12,865 nt of DNA from HGM13634 sp045537285 (GCA_045537285.1 JAZSPC010000006.1:1-12865), one strand, 5' to 3'; numbered from the stretch's first letter, positions 1 to 8,977 are shown. The notes: generated by a model from the letters alone, not told the origin. Translations and numbers: made by a program.

Positions 1-146
1 AAATTAAATTATTATCTATAACTAATATTTGGTTCATATAAACTCCTATTAAATATATTTTGAACAAAAAATAAAAAAATATTAGAAATATATATGAAAC
101 TATATTACAGAAATGTTAAATATATATTACAATTTTATTAATACTA

Positions 147-179
147 TTGACTTTAAAATATTTTGAAATAAAATATAAT
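147..179 (+). promoter_or_regulatory. candidate sigma-A promoter for rsmD
   Basis: TTGACT at 147-152 can serve as a -35 box. Two -10 candidates overlap: TAAAAT at 169-174 (16-bp spacer) and the better hexamer TATAAT at 174-179 (21-bp spacer, too long for TTGACT). The tract is so AT-rich that chance matches are likely. Its position 37-69 bp before the rsmD start is sensible. The rest of 1-215 shows no gene, hairpin or repeat that I can support. Confidence 0.4.
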
Positions 180-215
180 TGAAGAAAAATCTTATTGTAT
201 TTTTATGAGGAAAAT

Positions 216-776
216 ATGAGAATTATAAGCGGCTTAGCAAGAGGAACAAAATTGTATACGTTAGAAGGCGAAAATACTAGACCAACATTAGATAGAGTAA
301 AAGAACCTTTATTTAGTATAATACAAAACTATATTAAGGATGCTAATGTTTTAGATTTATTTGCAGGAAGTGGAGCGCTAGGTTTAGAAGCATTAAGTAG
401 AGGTGCGAATAAAGCGATTTTGTGTGACAAATCTTATGAAGCAATAGAAATTATAAGAAAGAATATAAATAAGACACATTTTGAAGAAAAAACAAAAGCA
501 TTATGTATGGACTATAAAAAATGTTTAGCAAATGTAAATGAAAAATTTGATATAATTTTTATAGACCCACCATATAAATATGATATTGCTGTTAATTCAG
601 TAGAAATCATTTTGGAAAATAATTTATTATCCCAAGATGGAATAATAGTTATAGAAACAGATGAAGAAGAACGCGAGATACAAAAGATAAAAAAATTAAG
701 TAATATAGAAATAATTAATTTAAAAACTTATGGAAGAGTAAAATTAATATTCTTAAAAATAAAGGAAAGAGGATAG
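216..776 (+). CDS. rsmD: 16S rRNA (guanine(966)-N(2))-methyltransferase RsmD
   Basis: SAM-dependent methyltransferase that, in this family, methylates the N2 of G966 in 16S rRNA during 30S assembly; cytosolic. The N-terminus MRIISGLARGTKL is the typical RsmD opening. The glycine-rich SAM-binding motif I is VLDLFAGSGALG, with D47 and G51-S52-G53, and the base-flipping/catalytic motif is DPPY at residues 117-120. At 186 residues it has the normal family length. A TTG at 195 would add seven residues, but I prefer the ATG at 216: TGAGGA lies 5 nt before it and the protein then begins exactly where the family does. The next gene starts 3 nt after the stop, so the two are co-transcribed. The usual partner coaD is not next to it here. 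Confidence 0.93.
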   Translation: MRIISGLARGTKLYTLEGENTRPTLDRVKEPLFSIIQNYIKDANVLDLFAGSGALGLEALSRGANKAILCDKSYEAIEIIRKNINKTHFEEKTKALCMDYKKCLANVNEKFDIIFIDPPYKYDIAVNSVEIILENNLLSQDGIIVIETDEEEREIQKIKKLSNIEIINLKTYGRVKLIFLKIKERG

Positions 777-779
777 AAT

Positions 780-1217
780 ATGGAAATATTTACATTATTA
801 GATGAATTAGAAGAATACTTAGAAGGAGCAAAGTCAGTACCATTTACTACTAAATGTATAGTAGATAAAGATGATTTTTTAGAAACTATTAAAGAAATAA
901 GATTAAAATTACCAGATGAATTAAAACAAGCTAAATGGGTAAAAGAAGAAAGAGGAAGAATATTAGTTGAAGCTAAAAAAGAAGCTGATGGAATTGTAAA
1001 AGAAGCTGAAAACAGAATTATTTCTATGATAGATGAACATGAAATTACAAGAAAAGCATATGAACAAAAAGCACAAATTATAGAAACTGCAAATGAAATG
1101 TCAAGAGAAATTTCAAAAGGAACAAAAGACTATGCAGATAACATACTTGAAAAAGTAGAAGGTGTTTTACAAGATGCTTTAAAAACTATTGAAAATAATA
1201 GAAGAGAACTTAAATAA
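780..1217 (+). CDS. small charged helical protein, V-ATPase subunit H-like / DivIVA-like
   Basis: A 145-residue soluble protein with no signal peptide or membrane segment. Residues about 1-50 form a short acidic N-terminal part containing a VPF-type turn (VPFTTKCIVDKDDF). From about residue 60 to the end it is a continuous, highly charged helix rich in Ala, Glu, Lys and Ile, with a heptad-like stretch (ILVEAKKEADGIVKEAENRI). I recall similar proteins beside rsmD/coaD in Clostridia, often labelled ATPase, archaeal/vacuolar H+-ATPase subunit H or DivIVA-domain. None of those labels proves enzyme activity, and no Walker motif is visible. It starts 3 nt after the rsmD stop, with AGAGGAT as ribosome binding site, and is followed by a strong terminator. 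Its role is unknown; a cell-division or scaffold role is only inferred from the DivIVA resemblance. Confidence 0.75.
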   Translation: MEIFTLLDELEEYLEGAKSVPFTTKCIVDKDDFLETIKEIRLKLPDELKQAKWVKEERGRILVEAKKEADGIVKEAENRIISMIDEHEITRKAYEQKAQIIETANEMSREISKGTKDYADNILEKVEGVLQDALKTIENNRRELK

Positions 1218-1222
1218 TTTAT

Positions 1223-1275
1223 ATCAGAAATCAGAACAATCAATATGATTGATTTCTGGTTTCTGATTTTGTTTT
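1223..1275 (+). terminator. long stem-loop terminator between the rsmD pair and ftsK
   Basis: The arm starting ATCAGAAA at 1223 pairs with the arm ending TTTCTGAT at 1267. The stem is about 19-20 bp with one T-G wobble and a 2-nt bulge, and a short AT loop around 1243-1246. TTTTGTTTT follows at 1267-1275. The very next base begins the AGGAGG of the ftsK gene, so the hairpin lies in the 5' region of ftsK as much as the 3' end of the upstream gene. Confidence 0.82.
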
Positions 1276-1291
1276 AGGAGGTATAGCTTTG
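1276..1291 (+). promoter_or_regulatory. ribosome binding site fixing a TTG start for ftsK
   Basis: A perfect AGGAGG at 1276-1281 lies 7 nt before TTG at 1289-1291. It sets the start of the translocase at a TTG codon. The AGGAGG directly abuts the terminator's T-tract. Confidence 0.8.
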
Positions 1292-3646
1292 GCAAAGAGA
1301 GGAAGAAAACCAGGAAGCAAAAATAAAAAAACAAAAAGTAATCAAACAAGTAAAAATATACATATAGTAATTTTAATGATATTAAGTGTTTTATCAGCTG
1401 TATTAATATATGGACAAGCTGGATATATAGGAGAACACCTAAGCCCTGCGTTAGGTGGAATATTAGGTTGGATAAAATTTATTATTCCAATAGGAATATT
1501 TGCTATTGCAATATCAATAGCATCTAATAAAAGAGAAATAATGAGCACCAAACTTTTTGAGTTATTGGTATTTTTGGTATGTATATCAGCAATTTTTTCA
1601 ATATATCAAATATCAAACAAAGTAATAGATATAAATGATGGATTATCTAAAAATGTAGAAATTGCATATGATTTAGGAACTAAAAATGTAGGTGGTGGAG
1701 TTTTAGGAGTATTACTTGCAATCCCACTTATAAACATGGTTGGCTCTATCGGAGCAGTTATAGTTTGTATAGGAATTAGCTTAGTAATACTAGTATTCAT
1801 GTTAGGAATTCCGGTTTCTGAAATTATAGAAGACTATATAGAAAATATGAAGGAAAGAAAAGAAGAACTAAGAGAATATAGAGAAAAAGAATATGAAGAA
1901 CATAAACAACAACGTTTAGAAAGAAGAAAAAGAGAAAAAACAGCAGAAGCCTTAAAAGAAGAAATTAGTGAAGACCAAATAAAAATTAATTTAAATGAAA
2001 AGCCTGAAAAATTTAAAAAATATGAACATGGAAAAGATGATTTAATTCCATTAGGAAAGAAAAAAGAAGAATTCTCACCAAACACATTAGAAGATAATTT
2101 ATTCAAAGTTCAAGAAGAAGAAAAAGAAGATAAAACAAAATCAGTTTTAATGCTAGAACATACTCAAATGGTAGAAGATGAAACTTATGAATTTCCACCA
2201 ATAGAGCTATTAACAGAAGGTAGCTCAAAAGGTATGAGAGGTGGAAAAAAAGCTATTGCAGATAATGCGACAAAACTACAAAAGACATTATATAATTTTG
2301 GTGTATCTGCAAAAGTAGAAAACGTTTCAGTAGGACCAGCTATTACAAGATACGAACTAAAACCAGCAGAAGGTGTAAGAGTTAGTAAAATAGCAAACTT
2401 AGCAGATGATATAGCTTTAAATTTAGCAGCAGAATCTATAAGAATTGAAGCACCAATTCCAGGAAAACAAGCTGTTGGTATTGAAATTCCAAATAAAGAA
2501 AATGAAGTAGTACATTTAAGAGATATCATAGAATCAGATAAATTTGGAGAATCAAAATCTAAACTTGCATTTGCACTTGGAAAAGATGTTGCTGGTGAAG
2601 AAGTTGTAACAGATATAGCAAAAATGCCACACGTTTTAATTGCGGGAAGTACAGGTTCAGGTAAGAGTGTGTGTATAAACACATTAATTACAAGCATAAT
2701 ATATAAAGCAAAACCAAGTGAAGTAAAACTTGTTTTAGTAGATCCAAAAGTTGTTGAATTATCAGTATATAACGGAATACCACATTTATTAATTCCGGTT
2801 GTAACAGACCCTAAAAAAGCAGCTGGTGCACTTGCTTGGGCTGTTCAAGAAATGGTAAATAGATATTCTCTATTTGCCACAAAAGGTGTAAGAGATATAA
2901 AAGGATATAATGAAGCATTAGATCAAGAAAATGAAGCAAGTAAGTTACCACAAATAGTAATAATAATAGATGAGCTTGCGGATTTAATGATGGTTGCTAA
3001 AAATGATGTAGAAGATGCAATTTGTAGATTGGCACAAATGGCAAGAGCAGCTGGTATGCACTTAGTAATTGCAACACAAAGACCATCAGTTGATGTTATC
3101 ACAGGTTTAATTAAAGCAAATATTCCATCAAGAATAGCATTTGCTGTTTCATCACAAGTAGATTCAAGAACAATACTAGACATGGCAGGAGCTGAAAAAT
3201 TACTTGGTAAAGGTGATATGTTATTCTATCCAACAGGTATGTCTAAACCTACTAGAATTCAAGGTGCATTCATATCAGATAAAGATGTAGAAAAAATAGT
3301 TGATTTCATAAAATCAAACGGAACAGCTACATATAGTGAAGATATTTTGGAAAGTATAGAAAAAGCAAATTCGAATGAAAAAGAAGTAAAAGAATTTGAT
3401 GAAGAAAGTGACGAAGACCCATTCTTGGCAGAAGCAATAGAAACAGTTATAGAAACACAGCAAGCATCTACCTCATTTATACAAAGAAGATTTAAAGTTG
3501 GGTATGCAAGAGCTGGAAGAATAATAGACCAAATGGAAGAGAGAGGTATAATTTCTGGATATCAAGGAAGTAAGCCAAGAGAAGTTCTTATGTCAAAAGA
3601 AAGATGGCAAGAGCTTAATATGGGGCAACATGAATCAGAAGAATAA
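1289..3646 (+). CDS. ftsK: DNA translocase FtsK/SpoIIIE
   Basis: Membrane-anchored hexameric motor that pumps double-stranded DNA through a closing septum. In a spore former the SpoIIIE type moves the chromosome into the forespore. It has a basic N-terminus, then four or five hydrophobic segments between about residues 24 and 180. A charged linker with strong Lys/Glu bias runs from about 185 to 310, followed by the translocase core. Walker A is GSTGSGKS at 453-460 and Walker B ends in D561-E562. A C-terminal gamma winged-helix domain, which reads DNA polarity sequences, starts around residue 710 and contains the QRRFKVGYARAGRIIDQME signature. The 785-residue length and single N-terminal membrane domain fit SpoIIIE better than the longer soluble SftA type. 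The TTG start is set by AGGAGG at 1276. It heads a run of four closely spaced genes. A weak promoter could lie in the end of the upstream gene (TTGAAA at 1189); otherwise read-through of the terminator is needed. Confidence 0.96.
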   Translation: MAKRGRKPGSKNKKTKSNQTSKNIHIVILMILSVLSAVLIYGQAGYIGEHLSPALGGILGWIKFIIPIGIFAIAISIASNKREIMSTKLFELLVFLVCISAIFSIYQISNKVIDINDGLSKNVEIAYDLGTKNVGGGVLGVLLAIPLINMVGSIGAVIVCIGISLVILVFMLGIPVSEIIEDYIENMKERKEELREYREKEYEEHKQQRLERRKREKTAEALKEEISEDQIKINLNEKPEKFKKYEHGKDDLIPLGKKKEEFSPNTLEDNLFKVQEEEKEDKTKSVLMLEHTQMVEDETYEFPPIELLTEGSSKGMRGGKKAIADNATKLQKTLYNFGVSAKVENVSVGPAITRYELKPAEGVRVSKIANLADDIALNLAAESIRIEAPIPGKQAVGIEIPNKENEVVHLRDIIESDKFGESKSKLAFALGKDVAGEEVVTDIAKMPHVLIAGSTGSGKSVCINTLITSIIYKAKPSEVKLVLVDPKVVELSVYNGIPHLLIPVVTDPKKAAGALAWAVQEMVNRYSLFATKGVRDIKGYNEALDQENEASKLPQIVIIIDELADLMMVAKNDVEDAICRLAQMARAAGMHLVIATQRPSVDVITGLIKANIPSRIAFAVSSQVDSRTILDMAGAEKLLGKGDMLFYPTGMSKPTRIQGAFISDKDVEKIVDFIKSNGTATYSEDILESIEKANSNEKEVKEFDEESDEDPFLAEAIETVIETQQASTSFIQRRFKVGYARAGRIIDQMEERGIISGYQGSKPREVLMSKERWQELNMGQHESEE

Positions 3647-3663
3647 TTAAGAAAGGAAAGCTA

Positions 3664-5226
3664 ATGAAAGAAGATTTTTTTTCGAAGTTCAAAAATTATA
3701 ACAAAGAATTAGAGAAAATATTAGAACATAAAGATTTTTCACAAGATGCGAAAAATCTTCTTCTTAGTGTATTCTATAAGCTAGAAAGTTCATATAGTGA
3801 TTATTTTTTTGTAAAAAGAAAATGTAGAACAAAGCAAGAATATTTAGAAAATATTTTAGAAACAATAAAAAATACAAATAATATAAGACTAGTTACTCCG
3901 AACGATAATGATTTTAATGAGCTTAAAGAACGTGGACTATATAAAATAGATTTTAAATTAAAAATAATAGTAGTACTTGAAAATGAGTTTGCTATGCTTT
4001 CTGCCTTAATAGGAATGAATGAATTTCAAATATATATTAAAGAGGAATATAATTTAACTAAACATTCAATGCAATATTTATTAAATACTGCCTATGATAT
4101 GGAAAAAATTGAAGTTATTAGAGATTTTAATGCATGGTCATGGAATACAGCGGTAGATGCAATAAAAGATATTAATATTAATTTAGTATATCAAATATTA
4201 AAAATAGCTTTGAATACTAATATATTCGAAAAAGTTGAAAACTTAGATATAGATATATTAAAGCATATTAAACAAGTTTTATTAAAAAAATATGATAAAG
4301 AAACAGTAGAGGCTTTTTTGTATTTAATATTTAAAATATCAGTATTGATATATATAAAAAATAATGAAGAAGAAAGAAAAAGGTTATTTGAAGAAAAGCA
4401 AAAAATAGAATCAAATTTAAATGGGCTTCTAGATAAAAAAACTTATGTAGAAAAAATAACAGAAGAAAAGAAAAATCTTACTGAATTATTAAAGAAAATA
4501 GAATTAACATTAAATAATAAAGAATTACTTTTACAAGAATATGAAAGAAGAAATAAAAATGCAGAGGAATATAATAAATTATTTAATGTGAGCCATTTAG
4601 TAGAAAAATTGCAAAAAGAAAAAGCTACCGCATTAAGTAGAATTGATATATGTAATAAAAAAATTGACCCCACAATATATTTAAACAATAAAAACAAATT
4701 ACAACAAGACTATAAATTTTTACAAAATATAAACTTTGAAGGTGAAAACAATATATATAAATATATTGATAAATTACAAGAAGTATTTATAAAAGACATA
4801 TTCACACAAAAGGTGAAAAGTGTAACAAATTTAAATGATATGATAGATTGCGTATATGAATTACGATACTATAATTTTTTACCATACACTGAATATAAAA
4901 CAATAAATGAACTAGAAATTTTTAAAGAAAATTTAGAAAACACAAAAGAAATGTTAATTAATAAGTTGTATGAAAATAAAGTAATAAATAATCTTTCAAC
5001 TAACTTGGATAATGATATAAAAATAGTTAAAAAAATATTTGAACTAAAAATTATAAACATGGAAAAAATATATGTTCAAGTTAAGAAAAAAGATAAACAA
5101 TATATTGTAACCTTTTATGACGATAAAGAAACACAAGATACTCAATTTGAAATGAATTTAGAATTTAACAAAAGAGATAGGATAAAATTAAACAAGAAGA
5201 TAAAATTATTTAAAACTGAAAGATAA
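3664..5226 (+). CDS. uncharacterised 520-residue coiled-coil protein
   Basis: I do not recognise this protein. It is Lys/Glu/Asn/Ile-rich, with no signal peptide, no clear membrane segment and no nucleotide-binding or metal motif I can see. Residues 1-225 are predicted mostly helical, with one beta-rich patch around 85-115 (IDFKLKIIVVLENEFAMLSALIG) and an aromatic cluster NAWSWNTAVDAI near 155-165. Residues about 233-335 form a long coiled coil (repeated EEK/KKIE heptads). After a further helical region, the last 50 residues look like a small beta structure (YVQVKKKDKQYIVTFYDD) with a basic tail. AAAGGA at 3652-3657 lies 6 nt before the ATG. The gene starts 17 nt after ftsK and ends 19 nt before the next start, so it is likely co-transcribed with both. 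Base composition matches its neighbours, so there is no sign of recent transfer. A cytosolic scaffold or segregation accessory role is possible but unproven. Confidence 0.8.
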   Translation: MKEDFFSKFKNYNKELEKILEHKDFSQDAKNLLLSVFYKLESSYSDYFFVKRKCRTKQEYLENILETIKNTNNIRLVTPNDNDFNELKERGLYKIDFKLKIIVVLENEFAMLSALIGMNEFQIYIKEEYNLTKHSMQYLLNTAYDMEKIEVIRDFNAWSWNTAVDAIKDININLVYQILKIALNTNIFEKVENLDIDILKHIKQVLLKKYDKETVEAFLYLIFKISVLIYIKNNEEERKRLFEEKQKIESNLNGLLDKKTYVEKITEEKKNLTELLKKIELTLNNKELLLQEYERRNKNAEEYNKLFNVSHLVEKLQKEKATALSRIDICNKKIDPTIYLNNKNKLQQDYKFLQNINFEGENNIYKYIDKLQEVFIKDIFTQKVKSVTNLNDMIDCVYELRYYNFLPYTEYKTINELEIFKENLENTKEMLINKLYENKVINNLSTNLDNDIKIVKKIFELKIINMEKIYVQVKKKDKQYIVTFYDDKETQDTQFEMNLEFNKRDRIKLNKKIKLFKTER

Positions 5227-5245
5227 TGTGAAAGGAAGAACGTTT

Positions 5246-6889
5246 ATGAAAATAACTTTTTTAGGAGCAACAAAAACAGTAACAGGTTCAAATTTTTTAG
5301 TTGAGGCAGCTGGAAAAAAATTCTTAGTTGATTGTGGCATGTATCAAGGGCATGGAGATATAGAAGAAAAAAACTTTGATGATTTTATGTTTGATGTAAA
5401 TGAAATAGATTTTATGCTATTAACACATGCACATATAGACCATTCAGGCAGAATACCTAAACTATATAAAGCAGGATATAGAAATCCAATTTATGCACAA
5501 AAAGCAACATGTGATTTGTGTACAATAATGCTTCCAGATAGTGGACATATTCAAGAAATGGAATCAGAATGGAAGAACAAAAAGAGAATAAGACAAGGTA
5601 AAGAACCATATATACCAATGTATACAGCACAAGATGCGATAGATTCATTGGAAGTATTTAAACCTGTAAATTATGATGAAATAGTTGAAATAGATGAGAA
5701 TATAAAAGTTAGATTTAGTGATGCTGGGCACATGTTGGGTTCAAGTATAATTGAAGTGTGGGCAAACGAGCTAGGAAAAGAAACAAAAGCTGTATTTACA
5801 GGAGATTTAGGAAACAATGATTTACCACTTTTAGCATCTCCAACAATGATAGAATCAGCAGATTACTTAGTAATGGAATCTACTTATGGAAATAGATTAC
5901 ATATTAGAAACGATGAAAAAGCCCAGATGTTTTTAAATATTGTTTATGAAACATTAGAAAAAAACGGAACAGTAGTAATACCTTCATTTGCAGTAGGAAG
6001 AACACAAGAAATACTATATGAATTAAATAAAATTAAAGATGTTACTAATGATGAAGAATTTAAGAAAAAATATGAAAAATTAATGACAGTTCCGGTATAT
6101 GTAGATAGTCCACTTGCAATATCAGCAACAGAAATATTTAAGAAAAATACAGAGTTATTTGATGATGATGTAAAAGAAGCGATGGAACATGGGGATAACC
6201 CATTAGAATTTAAAGGACTTAAATTTACACCAACAGCAGATGAATCAAAGGCTTTGAATGAAAGTACTGAACCGGCAATAATAATATCTGCAAGTGGTAT
6301 GTGTGAAGTTGGAAGAATAAAACACCATTTAAAACATAACTTATGGAATCCAAACTCAACAATTCTTTTTGTTGGTTACCAAGCACCGGGAACACTTGGG
6401 AGAAAGATTGTTGATGGGGAAAAAGAAGTAAGGATATTTGGAGAAGAAATTAGTGTTAATGCAAGAATTGAATATATAGAAGGATATTCTGGGCATGCAG
6501 ACCAAGAATGGCTTTTAAACTTTATATATTCATTCTACACAAAACCAAAACATATCTTTTTGGTACATGGTGAAGAAACTGGTCAAGAAGTTTTAAAAGA
6601 AAAAATAATGGAAAACACAGGTATAGGAGTATCAATACCTGATTTTGGTGAGACATATACATTAGATGATAATTTAACAGTAGAAAGAACACATGAATTA
6701 CCAAGAAAATATAGACCACTAAGATTAGAAGTTATAGAAAGATTAAAAACTCTTCAAGAGGAAGTGCTTGATATGGAAGATATAATAGTAAAGGAAAAAT
6801 TGGCAGAACACATATCAGATGAACAAATTGTAGCTTTAAATAATCAAATTAAAGAATTAGAAAAACAAATCGTTAAGATAATAGAATAG
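5246..6889 (+). CDS. MBL-fold beta-CASP RNase-like metallohydrolase
   Basis: Two-zinc metallo-beta-lactamase-fold protein of the beta-CASP group, which is related to CPSF-73 and to bacterial RNA exo/endonucleases. Motif 1 is the VDCG region near residue 30. Motif 2 is H61-A-H63-I-D65-H66, motif 3 is H162 in DAGHMLGS and motif 4 is D187 in GDLGN. The beta-CASP insert carries ESTYGN (motif A), PSFAVGRTQE and SASGMCEVGRIKHHL. The C-terminal RMMBL part has SGHAD (H417) and LVHGE (H441). All metal ligands appear present, so it should be active, probably on RNA in the cytosol. A charged helical tail of about 45 residues ends the protein. At 547 residues it fits the long clostridial members. A GTG at 5228 would add six residues; I chose ATG at 5246 because AAAGGA at 5231-5236 serves as its ribosome binding site. 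Exact substrate is unknown. RNase J is a different, more distant group. Confidence 0.9.
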   Translation: MKITFLGATKTVTGSNFLVEAAGKKFLVDCGMYQGHGDIEEKNFDDFMFDVNEIDFMLLTHAHIDHSGRIPKLYKAGYRNPIYAQKATCDLCTIMLPDSGHIQEMESEWKNKKRIRQGKEPYIPMYTAQDAIDSLEVFKPVNYDEIVEIDENIKVRFSDAGHMLGSSIIEVWANELGKETKAVFTGDLGNNDLPLLASPTMIESADYLVMESTYGNRLHIRNDEKAQMFLNIVYETLEKNGTVVIPSFAVGRTQEILYELNKIKDVTNDEEFKKKYEKLMTVPVYVDSPLAISATEIFKKNTELFDDDVKEAMEHGDNPLEFKGLKFTPTADESKALNESTEPAIIISASGMCEVGRIKHHLKHNLWNPNSTILFVGYQAPGTLGRKIVDGEKEVRIFGEEISVNARIEYIEGYSGHADQEWLLNFIYSFYTKPKHIFLVHGEETGQEVLKEKIMENTGIGVSIPDFGETYTLDDNLTVERTHELPRKYRPLRLEVIERLKTLQEEVLDMEDIIVKEKLAEHISDEQIVALNNQIKELEKQIVKIIE

Positions 6890-6909
6890 AGAGGATAGAA
6901 AAAACTAAA

Positions 6910-8796
6910 ATGAAAACCAAATACTTTAATGACGCAATAATAGGAAACAAAAATTTAAAAGCAACATTTTCAAAAAAAGGAGAATTATTAAGATTATATT
7001 ATCCAAGTATAGATTTTAGACAATTCGTAGACGAATTTACAGTAGGAATAAAAGTAAATGATTCGAGATTAATAAATTTAGCAGATGATGTAAATAATGT
7101 ATATTCACAAAGTTATATTGAACAAACTAATATTTTAAATACAGAAATAGTAAATACATATTTTAACTTAAAAGTTATTCAAACAGACTGTATATCTTCA
7201 AAAGAAAATATATTAATTAAAAGATATAAGTTTATAAATAACCATAATATAAAATTAAATGTAGACTTATTATTACACTCAAAATTATTATCAAACAGCA
7301 ATAATTCAGTAAGTGGAATATATAAAGATCATACATTAATGCAATATATGCATGATTATACATTAGCAATCTTTTCTAAAAAAGATTCACTTTCATATCA
7401 AATAAATAACACAGATGCAAATATAAGCGAGGGTGTTATTGAGGGTAAAGATTATGTTGGAATGAGTATAGATTCAAGTATTTCATATAATGTAGGAGAA
7501 ATTAATCCAGGTGAAGAAGCTACAATAGATATAATATTAACAGTATATGAAAATAAGAAAAAGTTTGAAGATGTAGAAAATGAAAATATTAGATTAAAGA
7601 AAATAGATGTAAGTAAGCATATAGAAGATACTAAAAAATACTGGAAAAGTTATATTAAAAAACATAATACTTTAAATTTACCAGATCCAATTAATGAAAA
7701 AGAAAGAAAAATTAAAAAGATATACGAAAGAAGTATATTATTAATGCCTTTACTATACAACAATGAAACTGGTGGAATATCAGCAGCTGCTGAGGTAGAT
7801 GAAAGTTATTCTAAATGCGGAAGATATTCATATTGTTGGCCAAGAGATGCAGTGTTTATAACAAAAGGCATGTATAAATTAGGAATGGAAAAAGAAGTAG
7901 AGAAATTCTACAAAGGATTCTGTAATAATACTCAAAGCAAAAACGGTATGTGGGAGCAAAGATTTTATACAGACGGAAAATTAGCACCAGCTTGGGGGTA
8001 CCAAATAGATGAAACAGCTTCTGTAATATATGGAGTATATGATTACTACAAATTTAAACAAGATGTAAAATTCCTAAAAGATAATTTAAAAATGTGTGAG
8101 AAAGCTATATGCTATCTGGAAAAGTATATAGATGATGTATTACAAGGAAATAAGCATCAATTAAGTTATGATATATGGGAAGAATGTGAAGATATTCATA
8201 CATATTCATTAGCAGCAATTTTTTCTGCATTTAAAACGATGATAGAAATAAATGAAGCTGTTAAACCATTATACGAAACTAACAGATTAAAATTAGAACA
8301 AATTGCAAAAAGCAACGAAAAACTAGAAAAATATTTAGTAGAAATTAAAAAATACATTTTAGATAATTTATATGATAAAGAAAAAGCATGTTTTGTAAGA
8401 AACAAAACAGATAGAAGAATGGATATAAGTTTACTTGGTTTGGTTTACCCATTTAATATGTTTTCTCCAAAAGAGAAAAAAATTGAAAATACAGTAGAAA
8501 GAATAAACATGACATTAAGAACATATACAGGTGGATACCTAAGATATGAAGGAGATAATTATATGGGTGGAAATCCATGGATTATATCTAACTTATGGCT
8601 TGCAGAATATTACTTAGCTGCCGGAATAAAAAATAGAGCAAGAGAATGTTTTGATTTTGCAATTATAGGAAGCAATGAACACGGATTACTTCCAGAACAA
8701 GTAGATAACAATACAATGGATCCTGCTTGGGTAATAGGACTTGGTTGGTCACATGCGATGTTTATAAATGTATTAGAAAAATTATATGCTAAATAA
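6910..8796 (+). CDS. GH15 glucoamylase-like glycoside hydrolase
   Basis: Bacterial glycoside hydrolase family 15 enzyme, a family of inverting exo-acting alpha-glucosidases (glucoamylases, also some trehalases and dextran glucosidases). Residues about 1-245 form the N-terminal beta-sandwich domain typical of prokaryotic members. The (alpha/alpha)6 barrel follows. It carries CWPRDA at 309-314 (substrate-binding Trp/Arg/Asp), then WEQRF and GYQIDETA. The WEE motif at 423-425 holds the expected general acid Glu, and LPEQ (E596) holds the expected general base. WSHAMFINVLE closes the barrel. At 628 residues it is near full length for the family. There is no signal peptide, so it probably works inside the cell on maltodextrin, glycogen or a related oligosaccharide; the exact substrate cannot be read from sequence. 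GAGGA lies 14 nt before the ATG, a long spacing that suggests modest translation. It is the last gene before a strong terminator. Confidence 0.92.
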   Translation: MKTKYFNDAIIGNKNLKATFSKKGELLRLYYPSIDFRQFVDEFTVGIKVNDSRLINLADDVNNVYSQSYIEQTNILNTEIVNTYFNLKVIQTDCISSKENILIKRYKFINNHNIKLNVDLLLHSKLLSNSNNSVSGIYKDHTLMQYMHDYTLAIFSKKDSLSYQINNTDANISEGVIEGKDYVGMSIDSSISYNVGEINPGEEATIDIILTVYENKKKFEDVENENIRLKKIDVSKHIEDTKKYWKSYIKKHNTLNLPDPINEKERKIKKIYERSILLMPLLYNNETGGISAAAEVDESYSKCGRYSYCWPRDAVFITKGMYKLGMEKEVEKFYKGFCNNTQSKNGMWEQRFYTDGKLAPAWGYQIDETASVIYGVYDYYKFKQDVKFLKDNLKMCEKAICYLEKYIDDVLQGNKHQLSYDIWEECEDIHTYSLAAIFSAFKTMIEINEAVKPLYETNRLKLEQIAKSNEKLEKYLVEIKKYILDNLYDKEKACFVRNKTDRRMDISLLGLVYPFNMFSPKEKKIENTVERINMTLRTYTGGYLRYEGDNYMGGNPWIISNLWLAEYYLAAGIKNRARECFDFAIIGSNEHGLLPEQVDNNTMDPAWVIGLGWSHAMFINVLEKLYAK

Positions 8797-8800
8797 GTGA

Positions 8801-8827
8801 AAAAGAACCTATGAAGGGTTCTTTTTT
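8801..8827 (+). terminator. intrinsic terminator after the GH15 gene
   Basis: AAAAGAACC (8801-8809) pairs with GGTTCTTTT (8817-8825), giving a 9-bp stem with a 7-nt loop and a T-tract that continues to 8827. It begins 5 nt after the GH15 stop and should end the ftsK-GH15 transcript. It also has A/T symmetry that could work in the other direction. Confidence 0.88.
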
Positions 8828-8882
8828 GTAATATATAATAAGAAAATGTTGTGAAATGCAAAAAAGTAAAAAAATATCAAAC

Positions 8883-8905
8883 TTTTTGCAATAGCACTGC
8901 AAAAA
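8883..8905. promoter_or_regulatory. 8-bp inverted repeat, operator-like
   Basis: TTTTTGCA (8883-8890) and TGCAAAAA (8898-8905) form a perfect 8-bp dyad with a 7-bp spacer. A third copy, TGCAAAAAA, lies at 8857-8865. The dyad ends 1 bp before TTGACA at 8907. Such placement is typical of a dimeric transcription factor site. There is no T-tract after the right arm, so it is not a terminator. The regulator is unknown. Confidence 0.5.
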
Positions 8906-8906
8906 C

Positions 8907-8936
8907 TTGACAAATAATGGAATAAGAAAAGTTAAT
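8907..8936 (+). promoter_or_regulatory. possible promoter for a short non-coding transcript
   Basis: TTGACA at 8907-8912 is a perfect -35 box. The best -10 at a legal distance is GTTAAT at 8931-8936 (18-bp spacer, 4 of 6 matches), so it may need an activator or be a chance match. Any transcript would run only about 65 nt before the terminator at 8978. No open frame of useful length lies between. Confidence 0.35.
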
Positions 8937-8977
8937 GTTTTAGATTGGTTATTAGATAAATAAAACTATAATCATCA

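Noticed and set aside
1..146. Possible gene end or regulatory structure at the left edge
   Set aside because: Only short AT-rich frames with no ribosome binding site, hairpin or repeat worth reporting.
195..215. Upstream TTG start for rsmD
   Set aside because: Would add seven residues not typical of RsmD; the ATG at 216 has the better-placed TGAGGA and restores the usual N-terminus.
2185..2697. 170-codon minus-strand frame inside ftsK
   Set aside because: Antisense to the translocase core domain, no start signals, and its composition is that of a mirror of the sense codons.
8945..8972. TTGGTT with TATAAT at 8967-8972 as a promoter
   Set aside because: Its start point would fall at the base of the terminator hairpin at 8978, so almost no transcript would result; likely an AT-rich chance match.
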